A DNA stretch of 64,000 nt from Benincasa hispida. Taxonomy: Eukaryota > Streptophyta > Magnoliopsida > Cucurbitales > Cucurbitaceae. The position numbers were made by a program, and so were the translations under genes. Each line of letters starts with the position of its first letter. The first letter of the stretch is position 1. Below, piece after piece: positions 35,318 to 47,056 of the stretch. Below the pieces are notes generated by a model. The model saw only the letters and a list, made by a program, of their open reading frames with translations, had not been told where the DNA came from and did no database searches. The stretch is taken from the NCBI RefSeq assembly GCF_009727055.1, contig NC_052357.1, positions 87,910,999 through 87,974,998 of the forward strand, written 5' to 3'.

Positions 35318-38300
35318 ATTGGTATTAGAGTCGGTTGCTCTCTTGTTTGTGATAAAAAATTTCATAAATCATTTTAGATTGATACTCATCGTTTGAGTTT
35401 CTCACATTCCTACTATTGGTATTAGAGCAAGGAACTCTTCCACATAAACCATTGTTAAAATCTTGTTTTTGATACTTAAATAACTTATTTTGAAAAATTA
35501 TTGGAAAGCTTAATTGCTAGAGTTTTATGGCAACTTTAGAAGGTCAATGTGTTGATAAACCTCATTTCTTTAATAGTAAAAGTTTTGATATTTGGAAAAA
35601 AGAATGAAAACATTTTTGCTTGATATTGATTTTAATATCTTGTATGTTGGTGAACATAATTTGTCTAAATTAAATTTGAATGATAAATTGCTCTCTTTTA
35701 ATGCCCAAGCCATAAATATCATATGTATTGGTTTGGATAATAGAATATATGATAAAGTTTCACAATTTGATTATACATATGATATGTGGAATTTTCTATG
35801 TGAAATTTTCTTCACAATATGTATAGCATAGAAAATTCTCCTTGTAGTATTAATGATTTATTTGATGTGAAGGAGAATTACAATTCTCAAAATGAAAGGA
35901 AAGTCTATGAAAGGGAAAAAGAAAAATGTGATGGATCCTCTTTGTGCATAATGTCTCATTTGGATAATTATTCAGGAGATGAAAGTGACACAAATGAGGC
36001 AATTCAAAAATCCTCTACTTATGATGAACTATGTGATGCATTTGAAAGCATGCAATGTGATCTTGAAAAGCATTGATCTAAATATTAAAATTATCCAAGA
36101 AATAAATCTTTGGTAGATGAAAATGCATGCTTGAAAAATAAAGCTAACAATGTGATGTTGAATAATAAAATTGATGATTGTTGTGATGAGAAAAATGTTT
36201 TGAATGATAGAATTAAGTTGCTTGAAAATGAGAATGATGAACTCAAATCTTTATCATGTGAAATGAAAATTGAATTGAATGATTTGAGAGATGAAAATGA
36301 GAAAAATTAGATATTATTTTTTAGAGTTGAAAGATGAAATTGCTAGCTTGAAAGATAAAATTCTTATTTTGGAAAATAGCAATATATCTTTTGAAAAAAA
36401 TAATTTTTCTCTTATTCATAAAATTAAGTTTCTTGAATGTGACAATCATGAGAAAAATGATCTTTTGAATGTGCTTAAAAAAAGAATTGCTTGCTACTGA
36501 AGAGCTTGAACTTGCAAAAGAATATCTTAAGGAATTAACTATTGATGCACAAAAATTAGATAAAGGTAAATCTTCGGATTAGGTTATATGTATAAAAATT
36601 GTTCATCTACTTCTAAAATCATTACTTTTGTTAAAGGCGCCCCTTATATGTATTTAATTTTGTGCACAAAGCATGGAAAAATTAAACATATTCATGAAAA
36701 TTCAAAGTTTGTGCATAAACAATTTCATGCTAGACCAAAATGTACTCATAATGTGAACCTTGTGAATAAGCATGAAAAAATCAAAATTTATGCATAAACA
36801 TGTTCATGAAAAATCAAAATGTATGCATAATGCTAAATGTGTGCATAATCACAGTAATACAAGAGACATACATGTAAAATCAAAATTTGTGCCTATATAT
36901 CATTTTTGTGGAGATAAAGGTCATATCAAAACCTTATTTTAAATTGAAAAATGCTCCAAGCAAGAATTTCTTTGAGAAAAAGATTGTGAAAAATCAATTA
37001 GTTAAAAAGAAATTCTTACCTAATGTTACTTGTTATTCATGTGGTAAAGTTAGACACAAATTTAATACTTGTTATTTGCCAAAAATGAATAATAATAATG
37101 TTGGAACTAATTTAAAATGGATTCCAAAGTATTTGCTCACTAGCAATGAAGGACCTAAGAAATGGGTACCTAAACTTTTTGGTTGAGCTTTCTTTGTAGG
37201 TGTGGTTTAAAAAGTAAATGGTTCTTTAGACTTCAAATTGGGGAATTAATTCAAATTAAAGCAACTAAAAAGCTTTCTTGAATCTAACAAAGAAAATTGC
37301 ATATTTGATAACATTTTTTTTTTTGTAACTCTTGAGATAATTATGCTATTGGTATCTTTATGGAATTTATCTCTTGAATGGTTTTAGAAAGTTTAAATTT
37401 ATTTGCTTGAATTATATTGTATATAGAATTCAATGTCCATGAGAAATAATTGAATATCTATCTATTTGCCATTTATCTATATTGTTTATTATTTGGCTTT
37501 TTGGTCAAATAGATATTTGCTCTATCCTTATGTTTTTCTTGAAAAATATTGAGGAAAAGGATGTTGAGTTTTGCAAAAAAATATCTTTATTTTGATGCTT
37601 AATATATGTTGATTATCCTCTGGATGAAAGTGATTAGAGTTTTTATTTAATGTCTTTTGAGCATGAAGTTATGCATATTCTATGATTTATATCGTTGAAT
37701 GAAAATCATTTTGAGTTGATGTTTGTCCTATGTTAAAAAGAAATGTCAAATTCTTTTCCATAGGAGGACTATTCACAAAATTGCTAAATTCTTGAATCCC
37801 GATAGCATATTGTTCAAAATTACTACAAATTCATTTGTATTGCTTCCATGGCTTATATTGATTTGCTAATATGACTTTGCTATTATTTGGTATCATTTGT
37901 TTCACAACAATTGGTGTTTATGTTATAATATTTGGTATCTCAATTGTTTGATTTATTTGAATGATTTTATCTCATTGGTGTTTATTGATTTTTCTCATTA
38001 GAAGGAGATTGCTTGATTTGAAGAGGAATTATATATTTTATATATGAATGAAATTGATTCCCATATATTTTATTGATGTGTGCCCCTCTTATGCATATTA
38101 TTGTAAAATTATGTTTTGAAAATTTATTTAATATTTTTACCCTCAAGTTCAATTATGTGTTAAATATCTTTCTGTCCCTTATTCCCTTATCAAGGGGAAG
38201 TGGTTACTTGATTTTCAAAAGGGGGAGAAATTTGTGAAATTGGTCAAAATAGAATTAGTTTGAGCTTGGTTGATTCTTTATGATGTCTCTTGAATTTACA

Positions 38301-38601
38301 ATGTTGTTACTTATTTTTAAGAAGCATGTCAATAGGAAAAGATTTACAAAGTATGTGTTCATGATTTTAGGAGAAACTTTTATGTTTTTATGTTATGTTT
38401 TCTTAATTGTCTTTTTTGATTGATTCCAAAAGGGAGAGAGGTAATAAGGAAAATGAAAACATATTATTATTGAATATATTCTTTGTGTTCAAGTAAATTA
38501 AAATTATGTATGTGTGTTGACTTCAAATTCATATTGTATATCACACACTTCTTTGGATTTTATTTTTCTTGACTTGTTTGTCATCATAAAAAATGGGAGA
38601 T
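35318..38601 (+). mobile_element. SIRE-like copia element internal region, gag only
   Basis: A primer site TGGTATTAGAG (35320-35330) follows the LTR, with a second TTGGTATTAGAGCAAGGAAC at about 35418. A broken gag occupies 35527-37186. From 37190 to 38590 no pol domain was recognised. GGGGAGAAATT occurs at 38223 and AAAAATGGGAGAT directly precedes the 3' LTR at 38602 as the polypurine tract. The element is thus non-autonomous, with about 3.3 kb between LTRs compared with 8 kb or more in complete SIRE elements. Confidence 0.75.
35527..37186 (+). pseudogene. Gag of SIRE-type copia element, frame-shifted
   Basis: Starts at ATG 35527 (MATLEGQCVDKPHFFNSKSF). The frame breaks at 35598-35607, where an A run appears one base short, and continues as RMKTFLLDIDFN. 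Middle segments (36110-36500) are Glu/Asn/Lys-rich with heptad-like patterns such as KLLENENDELKSLSCEMKIE, suggesting a coiled coil. Two zinc knuckles follow: a partial YHFCGDKGHIK near 36897 and a complete CYSCGKVRHKFNTC (CX2CX4HX4C, about 37030-37071). The C-terminus has repeated WIPK/WVPK motifs (about 37118-37178). Long coiled-coil gags with WVPK repeats are typical of the SIRE/Maximus lineage. Several stops and frame changes make it non-functional. Confidence 0.7.
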
Positions 38602-39857
38602 TGTTGGCTTTTTGGCATTTATTCTCAAATTAATTAATAATTCTTCTTTTATTCATTAACAATTTGAGTGTTTTGAAGTATCTATTGCGTAGTGCTCGAA
38701 ACAATGATTCCAATGAAATTTGAATCACTCAAATTGAAGTTCAAACGAAGAAGATATAACCGAAACAAACTTAATGAAAAAATCTCGAATGGATGACGAC
38801 ATGAAGCTCTAGGGTGAGTGACACATGAGACTTTAACGGTGGATTTTAGTTTTTATTGAAAGGAAAGAGAATTAAAAGAAATTGATTTTGTAAAAAAAAA
38901 AAAAAAGATTTTGTTAAATAAAAAATAATTTAAAAAAATAAATTTTATATTATTTTATATTTGTGTCTAACATCTAATTTTGGACACATGGTGGGAATTG
39001 CTTTTGATTGGGTTTTTAAAAACTTATTTAAAAAGATATATATTATTATATTATTTTTTGTTTTATATCTAATGTGGTTAGTTGAATTTAAATCTCCGTC
39101 ATTCGACTTTCTTTTACCAACATCCAATAGTCTAAATTAAATGTGGTTTTCAACAATTTTTCTTCTATTTAAATTCTTCATCTTCTCCAAAATTATAACA
39201 ATTAGTTTATATTATTTTTCAATCCTCCAAACTCAAAGCCTCCATTGTTACTCTCTTTGAGTTTCAATTTTCTGCTTTTCATCTTCTTCTTGAGAGAGAT
39301 ATTTTATATTGTAAAGATTCATTTGTTGAGTGCTACAATTTGTAAATCCACTCTTGTAGAGAATTTGTCAAGTGTGCTCTTTATTTTTACAAACATTTTG
39401 TAAGAGTTGCTCTTGTTCCCAGAAAAAAAAGTTGTGAACATTGGTTCGACTCTTCTAGTGAAGTACTCAAAAGAAGCTTGAGAAGTGGACATGGACCGAT
39501 TTTGTCAAACCACTATAAAATTTCTAGTGTTAATTTCTCTATCTCTCATACTTTAATTATGCAATTAATTTATTGTTATATTTTATTGCATGAAATTAAT
39601 TACAATATTTATTCCTTAAATTAATGGCTTAATGTTAATTTAGATTGGTTGAATTGATCTTTATACATCTCATACCAATATTTTTATTAAAATCAAATTG
39701 GGTGTTTAAAAATATTAAATAGCATTGTATTTATTTGCATGAATTTATTAATGAAAAGTTTGTTAATTTATTTAATTGGACTCACATTAGAAAAACAAAT
39801 TATTAATTTTAATGAATTTACTTAAACCCTATTTACGATTGTCATACCGATCCTACA
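38602..39857 (+). repeat. 3' LTR of the SIRE-like copia element
   Basis: Starts TGTTGGCTTTTTGGCATTTA directly after the AAAAATGGGAGAT polypurine tract and ends ATCCTACA at 39857. The last 230 bp match the 5' LTR. It ends only 43 bp from the stop codon of GLR copy B, which runs toward it on the other strand. Confidence 0.85.
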
Positions 39858-39900
39858 TTTCATGCTTCCAACTAAAGCTACCATGTCTGAACAATGGAAA

Positions 39901-42900
39901 TTAACGTACAGTTTTCAAGACCTGAATTTGCAAGTTTGTAGCATCTGGGAAGTTCTTCGGGTCGGTTTCTGGCACGTCGCTTACTCGTCGAGAAAATCCC
40001 CTGCTGTGATTTCTCCATCGCTTAGTTACAGCTAACATTAATCTCCAAATAGCGTTATGTTGAACACAAGATTTATGAGCATTGATAGTGTAGAATGTCA
40101 ATGCTATTGTTGATACTCCTCCACTCAATACAAATAGTAAAAAGAAGCTGTTGGTGCTCAGGCTTGAACTTTCATCTTTTGCATCTCTATCCTCACATTT
40201 CTCTTTAGCAAGCATGCTGTCCTCTAACTTTCTATACTCCCCAGTTTCAAATACCTTAAGCAGAGCTTTGTTAACATCTCGTAATAGAGGAGAGCCCCTC
40301 GGAAATGCCTGCAAGACATCGCGAAGCAAGAAAAAAAGTTAATCTTTTTCAAGGGATTTATAAAATGTAGAGGATTGAAATGAGATGCAAAGCAAACATA
40401 GCCAGCAACAACATCTTACAAATCCAAATCCTCCAACAACGTAGGTTGGTCCAGAAATCATGAATTCCTTGCAAAATCTTGCAAGGAATAATTTCGCAAA
40501 AGGGACTTCAAGAAATGCAGCTGCTATCTCCTGGTTTCTGAGAGCGTCAACTAGATCGTTCGGGGTAGTGTAGTTTTTTACACTTTCAGCAGGAAAGTCG
40601 AGAACTTCTTCCAAATAACCCTTGACAAAAGTTCCTCTGCCTACTCCCACGGATGCATTTATTTTCTGGAGAGTCTCAATATTCGATATCGTCGCTTCAA
40701 ACTTTTGAATAATGAGCATGCTAGCAAGATTAGCTGTGTATGTCTGAGTTATCACAAGTGCCATAAATAGCCAAGCCACCATAGCCATTCGCGATAAGTT
40801 ACTGTGCAGCCTATTACCTTTTGTCAATAAAATCAGCCAAAATTATGTTTATTGATCTGTTTTATTTTATTTTTTGTCCAAATGCTTAAGTAAAGAATGA
40901 CAAGTAAACGCATCGGTTATGTTGGTTACCGTGCAAGGTGAAGAGAGTGGTGAAGGATGAGCAAAGCATGGCTCCAGCTTGATCAAACATTGAACCTTCA
41001 TGTTCAGGACAGTGATTTCGTTCTATGAACCACACAACAAAGCCATTGTAGGCAGTTACCACAGCAATTAGAATCCACATGGTCACTGTAAAGGGTTTTG
41101 TGAACAACAATGCTTTATTGCTTGTGTCTTTTTTGGTAGGAACTATCATCACCAGTCCTGCTTCCGAGTAGGGATGTGTAAATTCTGCATGTTCTACACG
41201 TTTTGTCGTCATTGCTATGTCGCCTATTGCTGCATCATATTTCTTTATAGGCAAATAAAACAAAAGAACAAAAAAAGATCATTAAAAGAACAAAAACTAA
41301 ACAAGAATTTGTATAAGGCTTATAAAATGTGTGGGAAGAAGCATTTTTCCATGATAATTCATTGCCAGCTTTGATGACTAAACAAACAGAAGTAACATCA
41401 AATGACGTCTTGATTAGATGAGAAGACAGTTCTGTAAGACTCCTAGTAAAGAAGGTTTAGGGATAATTAGTATAATTAGTAGTAAGGGCATTCTAGTAAT
41501 TAGACATTAAGTTTGTTAGGTTCTTTGGTTATAAATAGAGGAGGGCTAGAGGGTGGGGAGAATTTTGGTGGAATTTCCTAATTGGGAATTTGGGAGAAGA
41601 TTTTCAGCCCTCTTGAAAGTGTTGCTTTGTTCACTTCTTATTGCTGATTTCCGCTGTAATTTCCCCTGAAGTACATAAATAATTCATTCTAGTGCCTTGC
41701 TCTGTTTCTTGGAAATTGTCTTGTTGAGTATTTTACTGTTTGCAGATTTGGATACCTAACAAATTTGTTAGGATACCACCTAACAAGGAAATACTCAAGA
41801 ACACAAGTATTGGTTCAAGAATAATTAAATATGGAAGTATATGAAAATGTATTGAAATATGCTATAATCTCATAAGGAAAGTAACAAGGTAACCCTTAAC
41901 CTTTCGAGAGGGCTAGTCTCTCCCAAATTTCCAAATTAGGAAATCCCACTAAATTCTTCACACCTTTCTCCAACCCTTCCCCTTCTATTTATAGTAAATT
42001 ACCTAACCAACTTACTAATTATTTACTATATACCCTAACTAATAACCATTATAATATTCTACTAATTATCCCAACAAATTCCTTCAAATAGATTTCAAAT
42101 GACGTCTAAGATTAGATGAGAAGACAGTTCATAATTAAGGTGAGTAGTTCTTGTAGCCAATTATTCAAGAATTATACGAATATTTTTTTCCTTACCTTCA
42201 AGTAGATTGCTTGCACTAAATCATCATAAGTTCCGTTGAAATGATAGAAGTCATGTGGCAGTGGAAGGTAGTTTAAGATTTCTTTAAACAGATCGATTGC
42301 AAGTCCTTTGAAGGTTAAATTGTTTCCCATAGGATCTTCGACCACATGTACATACTGTTTGAACATGGAACTAGATGGCACCCCAATTCTCAATGAATTG
42401 GCATCTGTTGGTACAACCCATCCCCTTGGAGTTATCGAAGATCCACCTGGCCAAAACACTTCGCCGAGATCCTTCATCGATGAGCTCGAAGACGAATTTT
42501 CCCTCAACTCTCTTGAGAAGCCTAATTTATCAGACCAGAAGCCTAGTTCCCTATAACTCCTCCCCACCACATTGATGATCTGATAAGTATCAGCTGGGTA
42601 TAATTTTCTGTCCTTAAACTGAATTTTTCCACCGAGTCCTTGAAAGTCAGTGAGCTTTATCTTATCTAACAAGTGATTACCCTTTTCTTGGATTTCACTC
42701 ATTGCCATAGCCGCTGTTGTTACAGCATCATATGCCTGTATTGCAAAAATACCAGGCTCGTTGTTGTCCTCCTCAAGATGCTTTGATCTAAACCTCTGAC
42801 AAAACCGAAGATAAAATTCATGATATGGAGGATTACTTTCTGGGAAGTAGCTCTTGACTCCAACAACTCCTTGTAGTACATGGTTGATAGAAACATTGAA

Positions 42901-43886
42901 AGAATGTGCAAGGCTTGTGAAAGAATCAGTAGTGATCCATACATAGTCCTTTCCCATCATTCCCATCTTGTTTGCTATCTCAAATAGACGCACTGCCAAC
43001 TTGAAAGACATATGCACTACAAAAATTCTGCATGACCCTCTTCTTAGCTTCTCCAGTTCTTTAGAAAATAAATTAGAATCAAACTGTGAGAGACCAACAA
43101 AATCACTAACTTCAGCTCCTACATCTTTGAGGGCATGTACAAGATAAGGAAAAACTCCAGTGGTTGAGAAATCTCTATCTTCATATATAACATTGACTAG
43201 ATGCCAATCCCATGAACTGATAATACCAACTATAGCCCTCATTTGATTTAACTGTGAAGGAGAAGCCTGGACCAAAAATTTGAACTTCTCGGTTGCCCAC
43301 TTTGGTATTTCATTAGCTAATGCTAGTACCGGAATCTGATTCTCATTTCCAACCTCAGCAACTACGGATGCCATTTCCCAGGTTTGTCGCCCTATTAAAG
43401 CATGAACTTGTTGTACACTGATGAGATCTTTAGCTGCAAATTCAATAGTTCGTTAGATTGTGTTTGGGTTATAAACTCTATTTAATGATAGAAAGTAGCT
43501 GGCTTAATTAAAGTAGGAGTAAATGAAAAAACCAGGATTGCTTTCTACTTCAAAACAGTTCAACTGATATGAACACAAATGCATTTAGTTAAAATTTCCA
43601 GATAAAGAGAAGTTTCACCTGCAAGAGCTGCCAGATTGGGATCACTTCTGGAGTCTCTAATGATAAGACTGAAATTTTGATTGCTCAAGGAGTTAAATTC
43701 CTCTATAGCCATGTGCATAGCTAAAATCTCTTCCTTACCAATCCTGGAACTCAGATCTACAATGGCCCCAATTCTGCACTTTCCACCATTAACCAGTGTT
43801 GCACTTGCATTCCTTTCAGTTCCATGCTTTCTAGAAACTATGAGAGCAAACAAGAAGAAAGAAAACAGAAAGGGAAGGTTTCCCAT
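39901..43886 (-). CDS. GLR2-like: Glutamate receptor-like channel, clade II type (array copy B)
   Basis: Five minus-strand exons: 43886-43619, 43433-42196, 41242-40930, 40817-40420 and 40308-39901, giving 874 residues in one frame. Domain order equals copy A: signal peptide (LPFLFSFFLFALIVS), ligand-binding amino-terminal domain, S1 with LRIGVPSSSMFKQYV and HPYSEAGLVMIVP, M1, pore loop (SMFDQAGAMLCSSFTTLF), M3 with YTANLASML, S2 with AAAFLEVPFAKLFL, and M4 ahead of a 135-residue last exon. Differences include Arg105 where A and C have Pro (IGRQTW for IGPQTW), YTANLAS for YTANLTS in M3, and a longer tail ending QVLKTVR. Its second intron is enlarged to 953 bp by an inverted LTR pair, and a copia LTR sits 43 bp past the stop codon. 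A TATA stretch is at 43938-43947. It is predicted to be functional as coded. Confidence 0.92.
41399..42130. repeat. Insertion in GLR-B intron 2, bounded by a 34-bp direct repeat
   Basis: TCAAATGACGTCT and GATTAGATGAGAAGACAGTTC occur on both sides (41399-41432 and 42096-42130) with only a 2-3 base difference between them. The equivalent introns of copies A and C are 272 and 256 bp and have one such segment. The DNA between is the inverted LTR pair described separately. Confidence 0.75.
41457..42076. mobile_element. Two small LTRs in tail-to-tail inverted orientation
   Basis: The left unit (about 41457-41761, plus) reads GGGATAATTAGTATAATTAG, TTATAAATAGAGG, TTTCCTAATT.GG, TTGTTGAGTATTT and ends CTAACA. 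The right unit (42076-41766, minus) starts TGTTGGGATAATTAGTAGAA, has CTATAAATAGAAGG, TTTCCTAATTTGG and ends GGTATCCTAACA. They meet around AATT at 41762-41765. Each is about 310 bp with a TATA-like site, as in TRIM or small solo LTRs. The pair could form a long hairpin in the intron transcript. Confidence 0.7.
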
Positions 43887-44640
43887 TTCTTATGAGAATG
43901 ACAGTCAAAAGCCAAAGGCTTTGCTCTCTCCCTTCCAATATATATAGTTTGGCAAGAAACCCCTACCATCTCTTCATCCTTCTCTTTCCAACTAGAAAAA
44001 GTCATTTCTTTATTCACTCTTAGAATCCAATTGTCCACAAAATTCCAAGAATTCAAGCAGGCGGCACTAATCTTATTCAATTTTAGCCTCAAGAGCTTTG
44101 ACTCTGTCTACAAGAATGATCAAGAAATCTTGACAACCAACTTTATAAGTTCCATTTCCAATTCCAACCACCAAGGAAGACATTGATTATCTCATAGCAG
44201 TTTAGGGACTATTATTACAAATATTCAGACTGTAAACATATGTGCCCTTTTTAGTTTTCATCCATGAGCCATGACAAATCTCAAAAGTATTTCAGAATTT
44301 CCAATTCTCCAAGAACACAAACACAAATCAGAGACAACCCATTTCCTATTTGTACAATAAATCCATGCCATTCCAACATCCTTACACAACTCAATGAACA
44401 TGGAAGAAAATATGGTAGCAAATAGGTTTATAAACCCTAACAATTTCTCCTTGAAACAACTTTTACTGTTCTTGTCCTTAAACATACTTTACTAACTCTA
44501 TTTTTGTTCGCCATTAAAGCATTGCAGTTAACATGAATCAAACCCAGATTACCAAATTTGCAATCCAACCTCAGATCAATACAAAAATGTGTTGGGTTTT
44601 CGAAATGCATGAGAAAAATGTTGGAAGATGAATATAATTC
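43887..44640. other. Upstream region of GLR copy B
   Basis: Contains the TATA candidate (43938-43947) and segments shared with the upstream DNA of the other copies (TTTCCTATTTGTACAAT at about 44342; CTCAATGAACATGGAAGAA at about 44391). No independent gene accepted. Confidence 0.5.
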
Positions 44641-44659
44641 AAACAAGAAGACTTCCCTT

Positions 44660-44880
44660 TGTAAGTCATGAGTGAAGGTGGTTGTGTAAATTCAAATATG
44701 CGGAAGGAAGACGGCAAAAGGGACCGAATCTCGAATTTTCCCTAATTTCGTGAAGCATTTTGCTGCTGGGGTTTTTGTTCGAATTTTCCCTCCCTGAGAA
44801 AATGAAGGCAACCATACAGGAATTTTCTCACATTCTTGCCATTTGAATCGGTCGTCAAGAACCGACAATTTCATGTCGTT
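44660..44880 (-). other. Conserved block upstream of GLR copy B (small frame, unknown role)
   Basis: A 60-codon minus-strand frame from ATG 44874 includes DRFKWQECEKIPVWLPSF and AKCFTKLGKIRDSVPF. It is related to the block upstream of copy A (31560-31715). No known domain was recognised; see that entry for alternatives. Confidence 0.35.
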
Positions 44881-45319
44881 TCAACGGTCAGGATTTAAAT
44901 TTGAGAATCAATTAAAATAAGAGATTTAATAAAAATAAAGTTGTATTAGATATCTGTTTGGCAATAAATTGTAATTTCGAATCTATTTTTAAAATTTTAT
45001 TTTGTCATTTTTATAAAAGAAAAATTGTTTTTCTATTTTTCTAAATAAAAAATTAAAATTTGTTATCCTCTTGAACAATTGTATTAGATGTGTTTAATAT
45101 TATATTTATAAATCGTAGAATTGGTTGTAGACTTATAGTTATCTACTAATTTTATGTTTAATATAAATGAGGATTAATTAATTTATCAACCTTATTTAGT
45201 TAAATTCTTTTGTATGATTATTATTTTGTAATATTCTATAATTTATATTAAATTACATAAGACATGTTTTAATTTTAAAAAATAAATGGAGTTTATAATC
45301 TGTAATACTATATTTTTAA

Positions 45320-45490
45320 AGAAAAATTATTTTAAATGACAAAAACTACTAAAAATATTTACAAACAATAGTAAAATATCACAGTATATCTGTGATAGAT
45401 ACAGACTACTATGTCTGTCTATCAAAACTCTTTTTAGATTCTATTATAGGTTAGTTCATTTTCCTACATTTGAAAACAACTCATTTCTAT
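45320..45490. repeat. Dispersed short repeat (same family as 25175-25400)
   Basis: Contains TATCTGTGATAGATACAGAC and TCTGTCTATCAAAACTC, flanked by AAATATTTACAAACAATAG and TTCCTACATTTGAAAACAAC. Confidence 0.5.
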
Positions 45491-46400
45491 TTTTTTTTAA
45501 ATATAATTTTGCATTTTGAATTTTAAAATTCAAAATCCAAATATATTAAAAATATAAAAATATTATTTTTAGAATTTACAATGTTGGTTTCATAGAATCT
45601 AAAATCAGTTTTCAAAAATAGAATTTAGATTGTCCACCAAAGAGGTTTAGAGAAAAAAATAATTAGTTTTTAACCTTAGATGATTAAAAATACATTTTTT
45701 TCAAAAAAAAAGAGATCAAAATAGACCTTTCAAACTTAAGACTAAGAGATTAATCATTATCTTTTAAACTTATAGAAATCAAATCTTTACTTCTTAAAAT
45801 ATATTTTAAAACAATATAAGAATCAAAATATTACTAGAGTAAATAAAGAAAGGAATTGTACTATTTAAATCAGAAAAAAAAAGACAAAATTAAAAATCAA
45901 ATGTATAATTTAATCACAAGATTTAGTCAAGTCATAACATTTTGACATGTGACTAAGTCCAAAGTATATACAAACTTGACATGTGACACAGTTTATGGTA
46001 TAATAATCATACAAACTCTAGTTGACTAGAAATAATCTTGACAAATACAAAAAAATAAGAAAAAAATAAATAAACTTGAATAGTAAAGGGGGAAATTCCA
46101 CATGTTGGCGTATTGGTGCAAATTCACAACGACAACACCATTTCTAACATACAATAAATACATTTGAAAATGGTAATCATTTGGCATATTTGTTTTGGTT
46201 GTATTCTGTTCGTGTCTGTCAATATTACTGTTAGACATTGATTGAAGTCTATCCATTTTGATAGTTTTAAAATTTTGTCATATTTTATAAATATTTTAGT
46301 TTATTTTTCTATATTTAAAAACATTCATTGTTTTTAATAATTTGTTTTTGAAATAGGCTTGTTTTATCTCGAATTCTTTTCCATAATTTTTACTTTCTCA

Positions 46401-46402
46401 AC

Positions 46403-46437
<35 letters not shown>
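46401..46437. repeat. (AAT)n microsatellite
   Basis: About twelve AAT units in intergenic DNA between GLR copies B and C. Confidence 0.95.
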
Positions 46438-46439
<2 letters not shown>

Positions 46440-46777
46440 CATTTAAATTCTTAGTCAAAATCTAAAACCAAAAATAAGTTTTCAACATTACTTTTTGTTT
46501 AGTATTCGAAACTTGATTTGGTTTTATAAATATTGATAGAAAGTAGACTACGCAATATAGAAATTTAGAGGTGAAGGTATTTTTTATACTTAATTTTAAA
46601 AAACCTAACAAAAAAAAACAAAATTGCTACCAAATGAGGCTTGATTTTTTGTTTTTAGTTTTTGAAAATTAAGCATATTTTCTCTCAATTTTTTCTCTCA
46701 ATTTCTTGTCGTGGTGTTCATCTTTCTTAAGTAAGAGAATTAAGTTTTTAATCAAAAATAAAAAATAAAAAACTAAG

Positions 46778-47056
46778 GTCATGTTTGCTAACCATTTAGT
46801 TTTAGGTTTTTGTTTTTGAAAATTAAGCATATATCATCCATATTTCTTACATCTTTATTATGTACAATAGTTGAATTCTTAGCCAAATTCCAAAAACAAA
46901 AAAACAACTTTTTGAAAGCTACATTTTTAGTTATCAAAATTTGGCTAGATTTTTTATACCATTGGTAAAAAGTAGATAACAAAGGAAGAAATTTAGAGGT
47001 GAAAGTAGTGTTTATAAGTTTAATTTTACAAAACAAAATGATTACCAAACGGGACC
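46778..47056. repeat. MITE-like element with AGGTC..GTTTG termini
   Basis: Left terminus AGGTCATGTTTGCTAACCAT and right terminus AATGATTACCAAACGGGACCT are imperfect inverted repeats of about 20 bp around a 280-bp AT-rich body with GAAAATTAAGCATAT. Related copies lie at 46440-46660 (partial) and 52152-52430. No coding capacity. The terminal style would fit a hAT-type MITE, but the target duplication is unclear. Confidence 0.6.
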
